Part shown: piece by piece, positions 56,922 to 64,000 of the stretch
Layout of the letters: each line of letters opens with the position of its first letter
How positions within the stretch are numbered: the stretch's first letter is position 1
Assembly: GCF_901542335.1 (NCBI RefSeq)
Contig: NZ_LR594036.1
Location: 1,798,001 to 1,862,000, forward strand
From: Streptococcus porcinus
GTDB taxonomy: Bacteria; Bacillota; Bacilli; Lactobacillales; Streptococcaceae
Direction: 5' to 3'
DNA length: 64,000 bases
The notes under the pieces: model-generated
The model's database searches: none
The model's input: the letters and a program-made list of their open reading frames with translations, nothing else
What the model was told of the DNA's origin: nothing
Position numbers and translations under genes: made by a program

Positions 56922-59567
56922 TTATTTGTCACGACTAAAACTATTTCCTGACCGGTTAATCTTAGCCTGAGCTACTGCTAATTTAGCAATTGGTATTCTA
57001 AAGGGCGAGCAAGAAACATAGTTTAAATCTTGTTGGTAACAGAAACCGACTGTCGCTGCTTCACCACCGTGTTCCCCACAAATCCCCATTTTTAAATCAC
57101 TCTTAGTTTGACGACCGAGTTTAACAGCCATCTCTAATAATCGGCCTATACCTTTTTGATCTAATACTTGGAAAGGGTCTTTATCAAGGATTCCCTTCTC
57201 ACTGTATTCGCCTAAAAACTTACCTGCATCATCACGAGAAAAACCAAACCCCATTTGTGTTAAATCATTAGTTCCAAAACTAAAGAAATCTGCTTCTTGA
57301 GCAATCTCATCAGCAGTGACGCAAGCACGCGGAATTTCAATCATCGTCCCTATGCTATATGACATGCTTATTCCTGCCTCTTCCAGTTCTTGATCCACCG
57401 TCTCTGCAATTAATTTGCGAAGAATCCGTAATTCATCAACAATACTAACCAATGGGATCATAATTTCTGGAGCTACATGATAACCTTCTTGGATAGCCTG
57501 AATAGCCCCTTGAGTAATAGCACGTACCTGCATCTTATAGATTTCTGGATAGGTGATCGCCAAGCGGCAACCCCGATGTCCCAACATCGGATTAAATTCT
57601 GATAAGTCGCGAATCCGCTTTTCAAGCAAATTAACATTTAAGCCAAGCTGATTAGCAAGACTAGTAATAGAAGAAATATCTTGCGGTAAAAATTCATGTA
57701 GAGGCGGATCCAGTAAGCGAATGGTACCTGACTTGCCATCTAGCGCTTTAAAGAGTTCATAAAAATCTCTACGTTGATGCGGTAATAATTTTGCTAAAGC
57801 TTTTTCACGATCTTTCAAATTGTCAGCCACAATCATTTCACGGACAAGTTGAATGCGCTCTTCATCAAAGAACATGTGCTCAGTCCGACATAACCCAATA
57901 CCTTCTGCGCCAAATTCCAAAGCCTTTCGGGCATCGCGCGGATTATCAGCATTAGACCGTACTTTCATGTCACGTTCCTCATCTACCCAAGACATGAACA
58001 TTTGAAAATCACTATCAAGGTTTGTAGCCACCATGGGGATTTGACCAATATAAACAGCCCCTGTTCCGCCGTCAATTGATAAGAACTCCCCTTCTTTAAT
58101 AGTTATTTGTCCTATTGTTATTTCTTTGCATGCTTCGTCAACCAAAAGCTGACTACAACCTGCAACACAGGGTTTCCCCATCCCACGCGCAACTACGGCT
58201 GCGTGCGATGTCATGCCACCTCGAGCTGTGATAATCCCCTTGGCAGAAACCATACCTTCAATATCTTCCGGAGACGTTTCTTGTCTGACAAGAAGGACAT
58301 CTTTACCTGCTTTAGCTTCTCTAACAGCGTCATCGGCATGGAAATATACCCGTCCACAAGCTGCACCTGGTGACGCTGGTAATCCGTTTGTAAGGCACTC
58401 AGCTTTTTGCACTTCATCAGAATCAAATGTAGGGTGCAAAACTTGTTCAAGTTGGTGAGGTTCAATACGCATAATAGCAACTTTTTTACTAATTAATCCT
58501 TCTCTAACCTGATCAACAGCAATCTTAATCGCAGCCTTTGCTGTACGCTTACCATTTCGAGTTTGTAACATGAAGAGTTTGCCTTTTTCGATTGTAAATT
58601 CAACATCTTGCATATCTTGATAATGTTTTTCAAGTAGCTGTGTTGTCTTTAAGAGTTCTTGGTAAATATTAGGCATATCCGCTTTTAACCTATCAATACT
58701 TTGAGGGGTCCGAATACCAGCTACAACATCTTCTCCTTGAGCATTAATCAAATATTCACCAAATAACTTGTTTTCTCCAGTTGATGGGTTACGCGTGAAA
58801 GCAACTCCTGTTCCGCTGTTTTCACCCATATTACCAAAGACCATTGCTTGTATATTAACAGCTGTTCCCAAACTTTGTGAGATATCATTTAATCGCCTAT
58901 AGACTTTAGCACGTGGATTATTCCAAGATTTAAAAACAGCTTCAATGGCTAATACTAATTGTTCTTTGGGCTGTTGTGGGAAAGCTTCTCCGGTTTCATC
59001 TAAATAAATTTGCTTGTATGCGGTTACAATTTCTTGTAAGTCCTGACTGCTTAATTCGGTATCATTTTGGATACCTTTTTCTTCTTTTGCTCGCTCTAAG
59101 ACCGCATCAAATTTATATTTTGAAATACCAATAGCAACATCTGCAAACATTTGGATAAAGCGACGATAAGAATCGTAAGCAAAACGCTCGTTCTGAGTTA
59201 CAGCGATTAAACCTTTTACACTAGTATCATTAAGTCCCAGATTAAGAATGGTGTCCATCATTCCTGGCATCGAAAAAACAGCACCCGAACGAACAGATAC
59301 CAAAAGGGGATCTTGGTCACTCCCAAGGCCTTTTCCTTGTTCTTTTTCTAAAGTCACTAAAGCTTGGTCAATCTCTTGTAAAATTTCTGAACGGATTAGT
59401 TCCCCACTATTATAATAATCATTACATGCTTCTGTCGTAATGGTAAAGCCTTGAGGCACAGGTAAGCCAATCCCGGTCATTTCTGCCAAATTAGCCCCTT
59501 TACCACCTAACAAAGATTTCATATCTTTATGACCTTCCGAAAAAGGATACACAAACTTTCCTCTCAT
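56922..59567 (-). CDS. ppdK: Pyruvate, phosphate dikinase
   Basis: 881-aa enzyme interconverting pyruvate, ATP and phosphate with PEP, AMP and PPi. The N-terminal ATP-grasp begins KFVYPFSEGHKDMKSLLGGKGANLAEM. The phosphohistidine swivel domain has GGMTSHAAVVARGMGKPC (His about 455) and the PEP/pyruvate TIM barrel has GLCRTEHMFF and GICGEHGGE with the catalytic Cys. ATG 59567 has TTGGAGGAAAAC upstream. It follows the PDRP gene by 23 bases, so enzyme and regulator share one transcript. Confidence 0.96.
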   Translation of the reverse strand: MRGKFVYPFSEGHKDMKSLLGGKGANLAEMTGIGLPVPQGFTITTEACNDYYNSGELIRSEILQEIDQALVTLEKEQGKGLGSDQDPLLVSVRSGAVFSMPGMMDTILNLGLNDTSVKGLIAVTQNERFAYDSYRRFIQMFADVAIGISKYKFDAVLERAKEEKGIQNDTELSSQDLQEIVTAYKQIYLDETGEAFPQQPKEQLVLAIEAVFKSWNNPRAKVYRRLNDISQSLGTAVNIQAMVFGNMGENSGTGVAFTRNPSTGENKLFGEYLINAQGEDVVAGIRTPQSIDRLKADMPNIYQELLKTTQLLEKHYQDMQDVEFTIEKGKLFMLQTRNGKRTAKAAIKIAVDQVREGLISKKVAIMRIEPHQLEQVLHPTFDSDEVQKAECLTNGLPASPGAACGRVYFHADDAVREAKAGKDVLLVRQETSPEDIEGMVSAKGIITARGGMTSHAAVVARGMGKPCVAGCSQLLVDEACKEITIGQITIKEGEFLSIDGGTGAVYIGQIPMVATNLDSDFQMFMSWVDEERDMKVRSNADNPRDARKALEFGAEGIGLCRTEHMFFDEERIQLVREMIVADNLKDREKALAKLLPHQRRDFYELFKALDGKSGTIRLLDPPLHEFLPQDISSITSLANQLGLNVNLLEKRIRDLSEFNPMLGHRGCRLAITYPEIYKMQVRAITQGAIQAIQEGYHVAPEIMIPLVSIVDELRILRKLIAETVDQELEEAGISMSYSIGTMIEIPRACVTADEIAQEADFFSFGTNDLTQMGFGFSRDDAGKFLGEYSEKGILDKDPFQVLDQKGIGRLLEMAVKLGRQTKSDLKMGICGEHGGEAATVGFCYQQDLNYVSCSPFRIPIAKLAVAQAKINRSGNSFSRDK

Positions 59568-59590
59568 GTTTTCCTCCAATTTAAAACCTA

Positions 59591-60397
59591 TTATTTTTCC
59601 AATATCTCCAAAATGATAGTTGCTGTTTCTTCAATCGCTTTGTCAGAAACATCAATGATTGGACATTTTAATTGACGCATAAGCTTTTCTGCATAGCGCG
59701 TTTCTTCATAAATACGGTCACAATTTGCATAAGAAATTGAACTAGTGATTCCCATTGATTTCAGTCGTTCTTTTCGAACCTGGCTCAGGCGCTCTACGGA
59801 ATTGGTCAACCCAATAATTTTCTTAGGATCAATCTCATAAATTTCCTTCGGTATTGGCACCTCTGGAATCAAGGGAATATTAACAACCTTGACGTGTTTA
59901 TCGGCAAGAAACATGCTTAAAGGTGTTTTTGATGTCCGAGAGATTCCTAAAAGAACTAAATCTGCTAATAAAATACCTCGCGGATCTTTACCATCATCAT
60001 ATTTCACAGCGAACTCAATAGCTTCAACACGTCTAAAATATTCTCGATCCAGTTTCCTTAAAAGCCCTGGTTGACCTAGAGGTGCCAATCCAGAAATTTT
60101 TGACATAGCTTTAATAACATTGGATAAGAGGTCAACATAGACAAAATTTTCCTTTTCTGAACGTTGCTGAGCGTAATTAGCAAGGTTATCATCCACTAAA
60201 CTAAACATAAGGCAAACATTTTTTGTTTTAGCTTTTTCAAAAACCTCATCTAAAAGCTCCTTAGTATTTATATAAGGGAAACGTTCAAACTGCCAATTTT
60301 CATGTTGAGGGAATTGTTGCATACAGGCATTAGCAATAGCTCTAGCAGTTTCTCCTAAGGAGTCAGAAATAATATAGAGTGATAATTGGTCGTCCAT
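59591..60397 (-). CDS. PPDK regulatory kinase/phosphorylase (PDRP, DUF299)
   Basis: 268-aa bifunctional regulator that phosphorylates and dephosphorylates the active-site threonine region of PPDK using ADP and phosphate. The P-loop GISRTSKTP (151-159) and the start [18 protein letters not shown] are diagnostic. It sits between a CcpN-like gene and ppdK. The exact partner, PPDK rather than PEP synthase, is set by the adjacent gene. Confidence 0.93.
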   Translation of the reverse strand: MDDQLSLYIISDSLGETARAIANACMQQFPQHENWQFERFPYINTKELLDEVFEKAKTKNVCLMFSLVDDNLANYAQQRSEKENFVYVDLLSNVIKAMSKISGLAPLGQPGLLRKLDREYFRRVEAIEFAVKYDDGKDPRGILLADLVLLGISRTSKTPLSMFLADKHVKVVNIPLIPEVPIPKEIYEIDPKKIIGLTNSVERLSQVRKERLKSMGITSSISYANCDRIYEETRYAEKLMRQLKCPIIDVSDKAIEETATIILEILEK

Positions 60398-60409
60398 AGT
60401 GTCTCCTTC

Positions 60410-61042
60410 TTACTCTTTTAGCTCTAAAAAGAGTTTTGTGATGATCGTCTTAGAAAACTTCCCGACTACAAGGGCTTTTCCATTCTCTACCAAACGAATA
60501 ACTGGTAGACTGTCAACTTGCCTTTGAACTAATTTTTCGGTGGCTTCAAAAACAAAGTCAGACTCCAGAACAGTTGCAATATTTGGTACGCGAGTCATTA
60601 TCATGCCTATCGGAATATTGGATAAATCCCCACCACCAATACTCGCTTTGAGTAAATCTTTGCGCGAAACCACGCCACAAAGAAAACCATCATCATCTAG
60701 AATAAAAGCACAACCTGCATCCTCCATAAAAATTTTGACAATCACCTCATATACTGAATCTGCCTGATGTGACGTTAAAGGTATCCCCATAATATCGGAT
60801 ACTTTCGTATCTTTAAAATGGTAATATTCGTTTTTCTGATTCTCCAATCCTACATAAAAGTATCCGACCTTCGGTTTAGCATCCAATAGTCCTAGCATGG
60901 TTAAAACAACCAAGTCTGATCGGAGAGCTGCACGCGTTACATGCAATAGGTCAGCAATTTTTTCACCTGTAATAGGTTGGTTTTGCTGAACAATCTGACT
61001 AATCTCTTCTTGTCTTTTAGTTAGTTGAATAATACCCACCAC
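60410..61042 (-). CDS. CcpN-like regulator (HTH plus two CBS domains)
   Basis: About 210-aa regulator with an N-terminal winged helix (LTKRQEEISQIVQQNQPITGEKIADLLHVTRAALRSDLVVLTMLG) and two CBS domains (about 75-200). It matches CcpN of Bacillus, a repressor of gluconeogenic genes that senses ATP/ADP. Here it leads an operon with PDRP and ppdK. The start is unclear: GTG codons at 61042 and 61039 overlap or touch the ribosome site AAGAAGG, and an ATT eight bases after it is another option. Confidence 0.88.
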   Translation of the reverse strand: MVGIIQLTKRQEEISQIVQQNQPITGEKIADLLHVTRAALRSDLVVLTMLGLLDAKPKVGYFYVGLENQKNEYYHFKDTKVSDIMGIPLTSHQADSVYEVIVKIFMEDAGCAFILDDDGFLCGVVSRKDLLKASIGGGDLSNIPIGMIMTRVPNIATVLESDFVFEATEKLVQRQVDSLPVIRLVENGKALVVGKFSKTIITKLFLELKE

Positions 61043-61150
61043 CTTCTTAAATATGATATACTATTTATTATATAGTGTATTATAATACTTCGTTTTTCAA
61101 AATTCAAGTTTAAAATTGAAAAAAGAACTTTATTTGTATCTACTATTTGC

Positions 61151-61198
61151 TTGTGATTTTCACTTTTATCTGATAGAATGCTTTTGTAAACGTTTACA
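61151..61198 (+). promoter_or_regulatory. Promoter and perfect cre site of the hydroxyacyl-CoA dehydrogenase gene
   Basis: TTGTGA (61151-61156) and TAGAAT (61174-61179), spacer 17, are followed at once by TGTAAACGTTTACA (61185-61198), a perfectly palindromic cre that covers the predicted transcription start. Strong CcpA repression is expected. Confidence 0.82.
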
Positions 61199-61219
61199 AA
61201 AATATTTGGAGGTGTTTTT

Positions 61220-62182
61220 ATGATAATTAAACGAGTTACAGTCGCCGGTAGTGGTGTTTTAGGCAGCCAAATTGCTTTCCAAACAGCCTATAAAGGGTTT
61301 GAAGTGACCATCTATGATATTGATGAGCAGGCTATAGAGCGTGGTAAAGCAAAGATTAAACATCTTGCTTCTCTATATAAAGATGAAATATTGGTCGCTA
61401 AAAACAATTACAGTGAAAAAGTTGAGAATCTTTCCTATAATAAAAATCTACTCCCTAAATTGGATGACGTCTTTCTAGAAAAAGTAAATCAATCACTTGA
61501 ATTAGTTGAGGAACTCCCTCGTAAGATTCACTTCTCAACAGATTTAGCAAAAGCTGTCGAAGAGGCTGACCTTGTGATTGAAGCTGTTCCTGAACAAGTC
61601 AAGATAAAAAAAGAATTTTATCAAAAACTAAGTCACCTTGCTCCTAAAAAAACTATTTTTACAACTAACTCCTCCACACTACTGCCAAGCGAATTTGCAC
61701 AAGCGACTGGCCGTCCTGAACAGTTCATTGCGCTTCACTTTGCTAATAATATCTGGCAAAATAACATTGTTGAAATTATGGGACATGAGCATACTAGTTC
61801 CGAAACACATCAAACAGCCTTAGCGTTTGCCCAACAAATTGGCATGGTTCCTTTAGAACTCAAGCAGGAACAGCCAGGTTATGTTTTAAACTCAATACTT
61901 GTTCCTTTTTTAGAATCCGCTCTAACACTTTACTATAAGAAAGTTGCCGATTCAAAAACCATTGACCAAGCATGGAAATTAGGTACTGGAGCACCTTATG
62001 GTCCTTTGGAAATTCTAGACATCATCGGTATCGAAACAGCCTATAACATCCTCAAAAATTATGCTGATACTACTGAAAACCCAGACAGTTTGCACGCTCA
62101 TTTAGCAAAAATGTTAAAAGAAGAATTCATTGATAAGGGTTATCTTGGTAAAGTCGCAGGTCATGGTTTTTACCCCTATTGA
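61220..62182 (+). CDS. 3-hydroxyacyl-CoA (3-hydroxybutyryl-CoA) dehydrogenase
   Basis: 320-aa NAD-dependent dehydrogenase. The Rossmann motif GSGVLGSQIAFQTAYKGF is at 11-28 and AVPEQVKIKKEFYQKL and the catalytic His region FIALHFANNIW (His about 174) are in the family positions. The C-terminal dimer domain has GTGAPYGPLEILDIIGIETAYNIL. It stands alone without other fatty acid oxidation genes, so its pathway is unclear. Tight cre control suggests use when good sugars are gone. Confidence 0.88.
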   Translation: MIIKRVTVAGSGVLGSQIAFQTAYKGFEVTIYDIDEQAIERGKAKIKHLASLYKDEILVAKNNYSEKVENLSYNKNLLPKLDDVFLEKVNQSLELVEELPRKIHFSTDLAKAVEEADLVIEAVPEQVKIKKEFYQKLSHLAPKKTIFTTNSSTLLPSEFAQATGRPEQFIALHFANNIWQNNIVEIMGHEHTSSETHQTALAFAQQIGMVPLELKQEQPGYVLNSILVPFLESALTLYYKKVADSKTIDQAWKLGTGAPYGPLEILDIIGIETAYNILKNYADTTENPDSLHAHLAKMLKEEFIDKGYLGKVAGHGFYPY

Positions 62183-62280
62183 TTGAAAACCAGCAGGATA
62201 TCTTCAAAAATCAATTCGAAATCACCATATCAGCTTAACAAATTAAAAAGCTATCTATTTCATTTGAAATAGATAGCTTT

Positions 62281-62583
62281 TTAATTTTCTAGTGGCCATA
62301 GCCAGGCAACTGTACCACCTTCAACATTAACAACATGATAACCCTTGATTGCCAAGAATTCACAAGCTCTTTGAGAGCGATGACCAGATTGACAAATAAT
62401 ATGAAGAGTCTTATCTTTTGAAAGGGACTGGTAATAGTCACCCAATTGACTTAAGGGGAAATTGACAGCACTTGGAACATGGCCTAAAGCAAATTCTTCT
62501 TTCTCTCTCACATCAATCAGTTCAATCGATCCTACTGCTAATTGATCTGCTAGCGCCTTAATACTTTCAGTTTTCATCATCAT
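62281..62583 (-). CDS. Single-domain rhodanese
   Basis: 100-aa sulfurtransferase-type protein with the active-site loop CQSGHRSQRA (Cys64) and the usual IELIDVREKEEFALGHVPSAVNFP. It diverges from a CsoR-family gene across 330 bases, a pairing often linked with persulfide handling. Three ATG codons in a row leave the exact start open. The interval 62584-62863 contains no convincing gene. Confidence 0.88.
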   Translation of the reverse strand: MMMKTESIKALADQLAVGSIELIDVREKEEFALGHVPSAVNFPLSQLGDYYQSLSKDKTLHIICQSGHRSQRACEFLAIKGYHVVNVEGGTVAWLWPLEN

Positions 62584-62863
62584 CCGTCCTTTTTAAGTCA
62601 TAATTTTCATAAAGAGCACAAGCTTTATCTAAATTTAAAAATGTCAAGATTAAGCTGCTTAATAATATAATGGTTTAAACATACTCAAAAGTTTTAAACC
62701 ACTAGTCTAGACAACCGCCTTTAGAAGGAGATTCCATAGACAACTGGCCATTCCTAAAACTTCACCAAAGCAATCAGAAGAAACAGCCACTGAAATACCC
62801 GATACCGTATTTCTATAATAACATCTATCCTATAATCATTTAACCAAAGCACTTTAGAAAGAA

Positions 62864-62892
62864 TTGACAAAGGCTACTTCACCACGTATAAT
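62864..62892 (+). promoter_or_regulatory. Consensus promoter of the CsoR-family gene
   Basis: TTGACA (62864-62869) and TATAAT (62887-62892) with a 17-base spacer, a perfect vegetative promoter. Confidence 0.85.
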
Positions 62893-62913
62893 GGCTAGAG
62901 AAGCGAGGTGTAT

Positions 62914-63175
62914 ATGAGGTCCGAGAAAAAAAGACATTATTAATAGATTGAAACGTACAGAGGGACAACTTCGAGGCGTCCAAAAAATGATTGAAGATGA
63001 GAAAACGTGTTTTGAAATTATTACCCAGCTAACTGCTATCAGATCTAGTATCAACAGTACCATGGGAGTTATCATTGGGAATAGAATCACTCAGGTTATC
63101 GAAAATCCAGTAGATAATCCTGAAGTTCAGGAAGAGCGCATCAACCAAGCAATCAATTTAATTATCAAAAAATAA
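62914..63175 (+). pseudogene. CsoR/FrmR-family (DUF156) regulator, frame broken near the start
   Basis: The natural start is ATG 62914 (GAGGTG upstream, perfect promoter), but a seven-A run at 62926-62932 puts MRSEKK out of frame and stops the product after nine codons. With six A it would read MRSEKKDIINRLKRTEGQ and continue through the intact family core LRGVQKMIEDEKTCFEIITQLTAIRSSIN to the stop at 63175. A TTG at 62948 could start a shorter 75-aa form lacking helix 1. Only one of the usual Cys/His metal ligands (Cys in KTCFE) is kept. It may be a pseudogene, a slippage-controlled gene, or a sequencing error. Confidence 0.75.
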
Positions 63176-63205
63176 AGACATGAGTTGCATCATGTCTTTA
63201 TTTTT
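63174..63205. terminator. Bidirectional terminator between csoR-like gene and pncA
   Basis: AAAGACATGA and TCATGTCTTT pair around GTTGCA and are flanked by A-rich and T-rich tracts, between two convergent genes. Confidence 0.78.
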
Positions 63206-63208
63206 ATT

Positions 63209-63757
63209 CTATATTATCTTAGCTCCTAGGACATGTTCAAAATGTTCTAGTGCCCAGACTTTACTTTCCTCTGTTAGACTAGCCACTGCCAAAGATGGAA
63301 TCACAATCCGATAACCTAAATTATAGGCATCAATGGCAGTATGTAAGACGCAAATATCTGCCAAAACTCCAGTTAGAATCAACGTATCGACCTTCCGTTC
63401 GCGCAGCCGAATGTCCAAATCCGTACCTGAGAATGCAGAATAATGCCTCTTATCTAACCAAAATACTTTTGAATCAGCCTTAATTTCTTGATAATAGGAC
63501 CCCAGCAAACCATAGAGGTCCCGTCCATTTGTTCCCTTAAGATTATGTGGCGGAAAGAGCTTACTTTCAGGATGAAAAGGGTCCGCTGCATCATGGCAAT
63601 CAATAGCGAAGAAAACATAGTTTCCCTCTTCAAAAGCCCTCTTAGTGACCTGAAAGATTCCTTCTGAAATAGCTTGTGCTGCTTTTCCTGCGGTTAATTT
63701 ACCATCATCAGCTACAAAATCGTAAGTGTAATCAATTGAAATTAAAGCCTTTGTCAT
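63209..63757 (-). CDS. pncA: Nicotinamidase/isochorismatase-family hydrolase
   Basis: 182-aa cysteine hydrolase. The catalytic triad is Asp9 (ISIDYTYDF), Lys103 (LDKRHYSAF) and Cys136 (LADICVLHT). The metal site includes IDCHDAADPFHPES. In streptococci this gene after codY encodes nicotinamidase (nicotinamide to nicotinate). It starts 5 bases after the codY stop, so they are co-transcribed. Confidence 0.9.
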   Translation of the reverse strand: MTKALISIDYTYDFVADDGKLTAGKAAQAISEGIFQVTKRAFEEGNYVFFAIDCHDAADPFHPESKLFPPHNLKGTNGRDLYGLLGSYYQEIKADSKVFWLDKRHYSAFSGTDLDIRLRERKVDTLILTGVLADICVLHTAIDAYNLGYRIVIPSLAVASLTEESKVWALEHFEHVLGAKII

Positions 63758-63761
63758 TATT

Positions 63762-64000
63762 TTAGATTTCCTTTAGTTTTTCGAAGATACCTTCATTAAT
63801 AACCTTAAGATAAGTACCCTTCATTCCTAAAGAACGGCTTTCAATAATACCCGCGCTCTCCAATTTACGCAGTGCATTAACAATTACTGAACGTGTGATA
63901 CCAATACGATCAGCAATCACTGAAGCTGTTAAGCGGCCTTCATTTCCATCTAATTCTCCTAAAATAGCAGCCACAGCTTTCATTTCTGAATATGACAAAG
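63762..64000 (-). CDS. codY: Global regulator CodY, C-terminal part
   Basis: The last 79 or so codons of CodY, with the DNA-binding winged helix [48 protein letters not shown]. The start and the branched-chain amino acid-sensing GAF domain lie beyond the right edge. CodY represses amino acid and virulence genes when branched-chain amino acids are plentiful. The frame is open to the window end. Confidence 0.95.
   Translation of the reverse strand, partial: LSYSEMKAVAAILGELDGNEGRLTASVIADRIGITRSVIVNALRKLESAGIIESRSLGMKGTYLKVINEGIFEKLKEI

Noticed and set aside
62699-62830. Minus-strand frame ending in LGMASCLWNLLLKAVV between the rhodanese and CsoR-like genes
   Set aside because: Short, with no start codon and ribosome site in agreement and no family; may be a remnant but cannot be supported.

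Overview
The window reads as a low-GC Gram-positive chromosome of the genus Streptococcus, most likely the pyogenic group. The basis is a FabT/FabK/FabM-type fatty acid cluster, copYAZ with paired cop boxes, two CIRCE sites at hrcA, TTG-started fabT, serS behind a T-box, manLMN-manO, psr and a codY-pncA end. The species cannot be fixed from the sequence alone. The left edge cuts a sugar PTS IIA gene and the right edge cuts codY.

Layout. 1-1.4 kb: PTS IIA (minus) diverges from lacR (plus). 1.4-4.4 kb: copZ-copA-copY, minus. 4.4-10.1 kb: the rimP-nusA-ylxR-ylxQ-infB-rbfA translation/transcription operon, minus. 10.2-13.6 kb: tRNA-Ser(GGA), trmB, ccrZ and ecsBA, all minus. 13.9-14.8 kb: a 28-aa membrane peptide gene, a HIT protein and a small coiled-coil protein, plus. 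14.8-20.2 kb: a visibly AT-rich accessory island. 20.3-24.1 kb: psr, acetyltransferase, tsaE and a purine permease, minus. 24.4-28.9 kb: HAD phosphatase, manLMN and manO, plus. 28.9-31.6 kb: acyltransferase (minus) and T-box-serS (plus). 31.8-42.3 kb: the complete type II fatty acid synthesis locus, minus. 42.5-47.7 kb: hrcA-grpE-dnaK and dnaJ, minus. 47.7-53.3 kb: cell-wall hydrolases and small operons, minus. 53.5-56.7 kb: gatCAB, minus. 56.9-61.0 kb: CcpN-like regulator, PDRP and PPDK, minus. 61.2-64 kb: hydroxyacyl-CoA dehydrogenase (plus), rhodanese (minus), a CsoR-family gene (plus), pncA and codY (minus).

The most unusual part is the island at 14.8-20.2 kb. It holds an Rgg/MutR-type regulator, a 29-codon peptide gene ending in a Ser-x-x-Cys core, a terminator hairpin, an unrecognised 61-aa protein, and a LanKC-like class III lanthipeptide synthetase with lyase, kinase and a shortened cyclase domain. 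An MFS exporter with two frameshifts follows. Two very strong inverted repeats lie on its left and an insertion-sequence remnant on its right. It looks like a peptide-regulated RiPP (ribosomally made, modified peptide) cluster that is decaying or has lost its exporter.

Other points are a candidate orphan small RNA near 51.9-52.0 kb, two genes broken by single-base slips in poly-A runs (a CsoR-family repressor and a small lipoprotein), and rimP, whose Shine-Dalgarno sequence points to a non-canonical ATT/ATC start. Regulatory sites that fit their genes are cre boxes (PTS IIA, manL, hydroxyacyl-CoA dehydrogenase), cop boxes, FabT boxes, CIRCE, a PurBox and a T-box.
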